The position numbers were made by a program, and so were the translations under genes. Positions 60,391 through 64,000 of a DNA stretch of 64,000 nucleotides are shown here, in pieces; the stretch's first letter is position 1, and each line of letters starts with the position of its first letter. The notes under the pieces were generated by a model. The model saw only the letters and a list, made by a program, of their open reading frames with translations. It was not told the DNA's origin and made no database searches. Source of the DNA: an uncultured Clostridia bacterium (GTDB taxonomy: Bacteria; Bacillota; Clostridia; Christensenellales; Pumilibacteraceae); the NCBI GenBank assembly GCA_947086925.1, contig CAMUAL010000004.1, positions 4,157 to 68,156 on the forward strand, written 5' to 3'.

Positions 60391-60702
60391 TTGCTTAAAA
60401 AATTCAAAAATCAAAATAAAATCAACAGAACCCTCGCAAACTTTCCTTTTACCCATGTTGATTTAAGCGAAACGACGGAACAAAACGGAGTGTTAAAACA
60501 CACAAACGGCAAAAACTACCTGTTGCGACGTCGCGGCAACCTGACCACTTTCGAAGGGCTTGACGAATTCAGAAAAACGATAGCCGAACGCGACGGCGGC
60601 AAAGAGTCGGATTACGACGTTATAAAATACGACTATCAACTGCTCGATGACGCCCATTGGCTGCTATCTCAAAACGGATACAAAATAATAAAACGCTCAT
60701 AA
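60391..60702 (+). CDS. small conserved-looking hypothetical protein
   Basis: A 103-residue soluble protein; the only in-frame start is TTG 60391, without a clear ribosome site. It contains HTNGKNYLLRRRGNLTTFEG, LDEFRKTIAERDGGKESDYD and DAHWLLSQNGYKIIKRS. The composition and even codon use look genuine. It is divergent from the glycosidase gene. No family recognised. Confidence 0.5.
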   Translation: MLKKFKNQNKINRTLANFPFTHVDLSETTEQNGVLKHTNGKNYLLRRRGNLTTFEGLDEFRKTIAERDGGKESDYDVIKYDYQLLDDAHWLLSQNGYKIIKRS

Positions 60703-60762
60703 ACGTTAATTATAATTTTCCGCCCTATTCTCGTTTAAACCCATAAATTCATAAAACAAATC

Positions 60763-60802
60763 GAACAGACCGATAACCGCATTATCGGTCTGTTCCCCTT
60801 TT
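60763..60802 (+). terminator. rho-independent terminator
   Basis: GAACAGACCGATAA / TTATCGGTCTGTTC perfect 14-bp stem with a 5-nt loop, followed by CCCCTTTT, 60 bp past the stop of the small hypothetical gene. Confidence 0.85.
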
Positions 60803-60910
60803 CGGCGATTTTTACCGATTGATTGCAACCGACATAATAAGCGCGTTTTCGACAGCGTTTTGCGGAGAGCGCTCGTAAATTAAAAGATATATTTTTTTCG
60901 GCATCTGAAA

Positions 60911-60954
60911 TTTAAGAAATTCTTAAAGATTTACACCTGAAAAAATGATATAAT
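60911..60954 (+). promoter_or_regulatory. promoter of the two-component system with response-regulator box
   Basis: TATAAT (60949-60954) lacks a good -35 at 16-18 bp. In its place are TTTAAGAAAT (60911-60920) and the mirror-like TCTTAAAGAT (60921-60930). The same TTTAAGAAAT box is repeated before the ABC transporter gene at 62966. This suggests autoregulation by the encoded regulator. Confidence 0.65.
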
Positions 60955-60970
60955 GTCACCGAGGTGTGCT

Positions 60971-61651
60971 ATGAAATATAATTGCCTTATCATCGACGAC
61001 GAAAAAGTGCTTGCCGACAGCACGGCGGAATACTTTAATCTTTTCGGCGTAAACACGGTTGCCGTATACGGCGTAGACGATTGCCGCAAGTTCTTCAAAG
61101 ACAACACTGCCGAAATTATCTTGCTCGATATTAACTTGGGCGACGGCAGCGGTTTTGATTTATGCAAGAAGTTGCGCAAAACTACGAATATTCCCATACT
61201 GTTTATTTCCGCGCGGACAAGCGACGACGACAAAATAGTCGCTCTTAATATAGGCGGCGACGATTACGTTCAAAAGCCGTATTCTCTCGGCGTGTTGCTC
61301 GCAAAAGTAAAAGCCGTGTTAAAGCGGTACGGACAAGCCGCAATTTCTGAATATGCGGACGGTTATTTGACTGTCAACTTTGCCGCAAAACAAGTTAAAG
61401 TAAACGGCAATACAGTAAAACTTACCACGCTTGAATTTAAGTTGCTTTCGTATCTTATAGAAAATAAAGATAAAGTCATATCCAAAAACGAACTGTTTGA
61501 AAAAGTATGGGAAGATAAGTTTACGGGCGACGGAACTCTGAACGTGCATATAAGAAGACTGCGCGAAGCAATAGAAATTAACTCAAACGAGCCGAAGTAC
61601 ATAATTACGGTTTGGGGCGACGGTTATAAATTTACGGAGCGCGACAAATGA
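60971..61651 (+). CDS. OmpR-family response regulator
   Basis: A 226-residue regulator started at MKYNCLIIDDEKVLADS (60971), which has GAGGTG upstream; the ATG at 60953 lies in the -10 box and is rejected. The receiver domain has the acidic pair IIDDE, phospho-acceptor LLDINLGDGSG (Asp about 50), FISARTSDDD and YVQKPYS. A winged-helix domain follows (LTTLEFKLLSYLIENKDKVI, LNVHIRRLREAI). It overlaps the kinase gene by 4 bp. It probably binds the 11-bp boxes before the ABC genes. Confidence 0.92.
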   Translation: MKYNCLIIDDEKVLADSTAEYFNLFGVNTVAVYGVDDCRKFFKDNTAEIILLDINLGDGSGFDLCKKLRKTTNIPILFISARTSDDDKIVALNIGGDDYVQKPYSLGVLLAKVKAVLKRYGQAAISEYADGYLTVNFAAKQVKVNGNTVKLTTLEFKLLSYLIENKDKVISKNELFEKVWEDKFTGDGTLNVHIRRLREAIEINSNEPKYIITVWGDGYKFTERDK

Positions 61652-62928
61652 AAAAGCAACTTTTCAAATACGGCTTTATACTTGTGACAACAGCCGAAAT
61701 TATTATGCTCATAGTCTTTGCTTTGCAGACTCCCGATTTTTCGCAAGATGCGGTTGCCGTAAACGAAGTCCTGCAATCGGTAACGCAAGATTTCGACTCA
61801 ATAGAGCAACATAAAAACACAGCCGCTCTCGACTACGTTGTTTTAGATATAAACGGCAATATTTTATATAAAACGAAATCGGGACTTTCGGAAAGCGTAA
61901 ACGCCGCAATCACGCATAGAGATACAATACTCGATATTACAATAAACGGAGATGCTGTCGGAAAAATTATCGTTTATAACGACGGCGCGCTTTCTCTAAA
62001 ATCGCAAAAGCAAACGGCAATTATCGTTCTTTCGGTTGCAATAGCCGTAAACTGCGCAATCTGCGTCGGCTACGCCGTTTATATTCATTTCATTGTAATA
62101 AGACCGTTCCGAAAATTAAAAAGGTTTGCCGAGCGCGTTGCGGGCGGCAATTTGGATATTCCGCTCGAAATGGACAGACACAATCTTTTCGGCGCGTTTA
62201 CCGAAAGTTTCGATATTATGCGTTCTCAGCTCAAAAAAGCGCGTATTGCCGAAGCAAAAGCGCAACAGAGCAAAAAAGAACTCGTTGCAAAACTGTCTCA
62301 CGACATTAAAACGCCGGTTGCAAGCATTAAAGCCGTTTCCGAAGTGGGGCTTGCCGTAACGGATAACGAAAAAGACAAAGCAAACTACACGCAGATAATA
62401 GGCAAAACAGACCAAATAAATACGCTCGTTACAAATCTGTTCACGGCAACGCTCGAAGAATTGCAACAGCTTGCCGTTTCCCCTACGAGCATAGAAAGCA
62501 AACAAATAAAAACCATGCTCGAAAATGCGGACTACCTGAATAAAGCAACCGTTCCCGATATTCCCGAGTGTTTGGTGTATGCCGACGGTTTGAGGTTGCA
62601 GCAAGTGTTTGATAATATATTCGCAAACTCCTACAAGTACGCAAAGACGGATATTAGCGTCGAGATAGAAAAAGCAAACGAGCGTATATGCGTAATTATC
62701 GAGGATACGGGCGGCGGCGTTTTACCCGAAGAATTGCCTACCGTTAAAGAAAAATATAAGCGCGGAACCAATGCGGAAAATATAGAAGGCGCGGGTTTGG
62801 GGCTTTATATTTCCGACTACTTTATGAAAGAGATGCAGGGCGAATTAAACATTGAAAACGGCGAACACGGCTTAAAAGTAACCGTTGCGCTTGCTTTAAG
62901 CGGCAAGCGCCCCGCCCCGTCATTATGA
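61648..62928 (+). CDS. sensor histidine kinase
   Basis: A 426-residue membrane kinase. Two transmembrane helices (about 9-26 and 124-150) enclose a ~95-residue extracytoplasmic sensor, so it is not the short-loop BceS type. HAMP (about 150-200), the HisKA site KLSHDIKTPVASIKA (His about 217), N-box FDNIFANSYKYAKTD and G-boxes IEDTGGGVLPEEL and GAGLGLYISDYFMKEM follow. The last few residues (RPAPSL) and the stop fall in a copy of the dispersed TGTCATT repeat. Confidence 0.92.
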   Translation: MKKQLFKYGFILVTTAEIIMLIVFALQTPDFSQDAVAVNEVLQSVTQDFDSIEQHKNTAALDYVVLDINGNILYKTKSGLSESVNAAITHRDTILDITINGDAVGKIIVYNDGALSLKSQKQTAIIVLSVAIAVNCAICVGYAVYIHFIVIRPFRKLKRFAERVAGGNLDIPLEMDRHNLFGAFTESFDIMRSQLKKARIAEAKAQQSKKELVAKLSHDIKTPVASIKAVSEVGLAVTDNEKDKANYTQIIGKTDQINTLVTNLFTATLEELQQLAVSPTSIESKQIKTMLENADYLNKATVPDIPECLVYADGLRLQQVFDNIFANSYKYAKTDISVEIEKANERICVIIEDTGGGVLPEELPTVKEKYKRGTNAENIEGAGLGLYISDYFMKEMQGELNIENGEHGLKVTVALALSGKRPAPSL

Positions 62929-62965
62929 GCGGAGCGGCGAAGCCGCGTAGTCGAAGAATCCTTTA

Positions 62966-63021
62966 TTTAAGAAATATTTAAGAAATCGTTAAATACGTTT
63001 AAGAATTATAAAATGTATAAT
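62966..63021 (+). promoter_or_regulatory. phased 11-bp response-regulator boxes before the ABC transporter
   Basis: TTTAAGAAAT occurs at 62966 and 62977, then weaker TTAAATAC at 62989 and TTTAAGAA at 62998, one per helical turn as in PhoB/OmpR-type tandem sites. TATAAT at 63016-63021 lacks a separate -35, so activation is likely. AAGGAGG precedes ATG 63045. Confidence 0.7.
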
Positions 63022-63044
63022 GAACGTGATGTAAGGAGGTTTTT

Positions 63045-63806
63045 ATGCAACGGCAAATTTTACTGAAAACCGAAAAACTTTGCAAGACTTTCTCCAACGG
63101 AGGAGTTCAGCAGCACGTTCTCAAAAATATCGATTTGGAACTGTATCAAGGGGATTTTACCGTAATAATGGGTGCAAGCGGCGCGGGTAAGTCCACTCTT
63201 TTATATGCCCTTTCGGGCATGGATACGCCCTCGCTCGGAAAAATTACTTTCGGCGAAAAGAAAATATCCGATTTATCGCAAGACGGTCTTGCCGTGTTCA
63301 GGCGCGAGCATTGCGGGTTTGTGTTTCAGCAAATTTATTTAATCGACGGAATGAGCGTTACGGACAACGTGCTTTCCGCCGGTCTTCTGGTAAGCAAAGA
63401 TAAAAAAGCCGTAGTCGCAAAGGCGAAAGAGTTGTTCGCGGCGGTTGATATATCGGAAGAAACGCAAAAGAAATTCCCTACGCAAATATCGGGCGGCGAA
63501 GCGCAACGCGTGGGAATTGTCCGCGCGCTTATAAACAGTCCCGAAATACTGTTTGCCGACGAGCCTACGGGTGCGCTCAACAGTAAAACGGGACTTGACG
63601 TTTTGGATACGCTTACAAAATTCAACGAACAGGGTCAAAGCGTGGTAATGGTTACTCACGATATGCGTTCGGCGCGTCGCGGCAACCGTATTCTTTACCT
63701 AAAAGACGGCATTATTCTGGGCGAGTGCGATTTGGGCAAATACGCTCACGGCGATACTCGGCGGCACGAAAAACTTTCGGCATTTCTGAAAGATATGGGG
63801 TGGTAA
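63045..63806 (+). CDS. ABC transporter ATPase, MacB/LolD-BceA family
   Basis: A 253-residue ATPase. Walker A MGASGAGKSTLLYALSGMDT, Q-loop GFVFQQIYLIDGMSV, signature QISGGEAQRVGIVRALIN, Walker B ILFADEPTGALNSKTG and H-loop VTHDMRSARRG. The S-G-G-E-A-Q-R form and the L-N-S-K-T-G D-loop mark the FtsX-permease-linked class (BceA, MacB, YxdL), which act in peptide-antibiotic resistance or envelope stress. It is followed after 1 bp by an FtsX-like permease. Confidence 0.93.
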   Translation: MQRQILLKTEKLCKTFSNGGVQQHVLKNIDLELYQGDFTVIMGASGAGKSTLLYALSGMDTPSLGKITFGEKKISDLSQDGLAVFRREHCGFVFQQIYLIDGMSVTDNVLSAGLLVSKDKKAVVAKAKELFAAVDISEETQKKFPTQISGGEAQRVGIVRALINSPEILFADEPTGALNSKTGLDVLDTLTKFNEQGQSVVMVTHDMRSARRGNRILYLKDGIILGECDLGKYAHGDTRRHEKLSAFLKDMGW

Positions 63807-63807
63807 A

Positions 63808-64000
63808 ATGAGAAAATTATTTCTTATAGCCCGCTCAAATATGCGCAAAGCCAAAGGACAGACGGTTGCTATCGTCGTTTTGGTTTTGCTTGCGTCCATG
63901 CTGTTAAATTTGTGGCTCATGCTGTCGATGGACTATAAAGCCAACTTCGACAGATACCATAAAAAGCTAAACGCCGAACACGTTACGCTTTTGGTGAACG
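63808..64000 (+). CDS. FtsX-like ABC permease (partial, cut by window edge)
   Basis: The first 64 residues are visible: MRKLFLIARSNMRKAKGQTV, then one transmembrane helix (about 21-40, AIVVLVLLASMLLNLWLMLS), then an extracytoplasmic start (MDYKANFDRYHKKLNAEHVT). Short basic N-terminus plus a first helix and a MacB-core-like start is the layout of FtsX-type permeases that pair with the preceding ATPase class. Confidence 0.8.
   Translation, partial: MRKLFLIARSNMRKAKGQTVAIVVLVLLASMLLNLWLMLSMDYKANFDRYHKKLNAEHVTLLVN

Noticed and set aside
61648..62928. BceS-type intramembrane sensor kinase, because an FtsX-type ABC transporter follows.
   Set aside because: The extracytoplasmic loop is about 95 residues, too long for BceS-like kinases.

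Overview
This 64 kb window looks like chromosome from a Gram-positive, Clostridia-like Bacillota, probably an uncultured gut lineage. The evidence is the presence of whiA, spoVG, an HPr/Crh-like protein next to whiA, lgt, murB/murC/ddl, YitT and AbrB proteins, BspA-type leucine-rich repeats and Big_2 surface proteins. The closer guess (Christensenellales-like) is inference. No tRNA, rRNA or CRISPR array was seen.

Region 1 (1-13.7 kb) is a phage structural cassette transcribed leftward. It runs large terminase, two small proteins, P22-like portal, small protein, HK97-type major capsid, short-tail and virion proteins, then two holin-like proteins. No integrase, repressor or replication gene lies between the terminase and the host gene icd, so the element is truncated, has its early genes left of the window, or is domesticated. 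An exported SH3-domain gene with its own promoter sits in reverse orientation just upstream of the terminase, like a phage moron.

Region 2 (13.7-30.7 kb) holds icd (eukaryote-like type), ddl, a surface polysaccharide operon (Wzz-like, CapD-like, Wzy-like), a COG2426 membrane protein with glmS and archaeal-type phosphoglycerate mutase, hisH-hisF, lgt, a YitT protein and a glutamate 5-kinase-like protein.

Region 3 (29.7-40.4 kb) is the murB-PHP-whiA-HPr-dnaE-pfkA cluster, which lacks the usual rapZ and glmR. Next to it are a broken AbrB/ABC-transporter cassette and a degenerate Fic-fold protein.

Region 4 (40.4-53.2 kb) has recF, a 1249-residue membrane-anchored repeat protein of unknown function, sbcC-sbcD, an M23 peptidase, a histidinol-phosphatase, murC and spoVG.

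Region 5 (53.2-64 kb) carries surface proteins: an LRR lipoprotein, an Ig-like wall protein and a large (alpha/alpha)6-glycosidase-like lipoprotein behind palindromic operators. It ends with a two-component system and an ABC transporter whose promoters share phased 11-bp boxes.

Three patterns cross the regions. Many genes (lgt, murB, sbcD, the kinase-like gene and others) have a -10 box 4-8 nt before the start codon, so their mRNAs should be leaderless, while other genes have strong Shine-Dalgarno sites. One dispersed repeat family is expanded in tandem at three intergenic sites with periods of 40, 68 and 26 bp. The 12-bp palindrome GTACACGTGTAC occurs both upstream of pfkA and upstream of the glycosidase.
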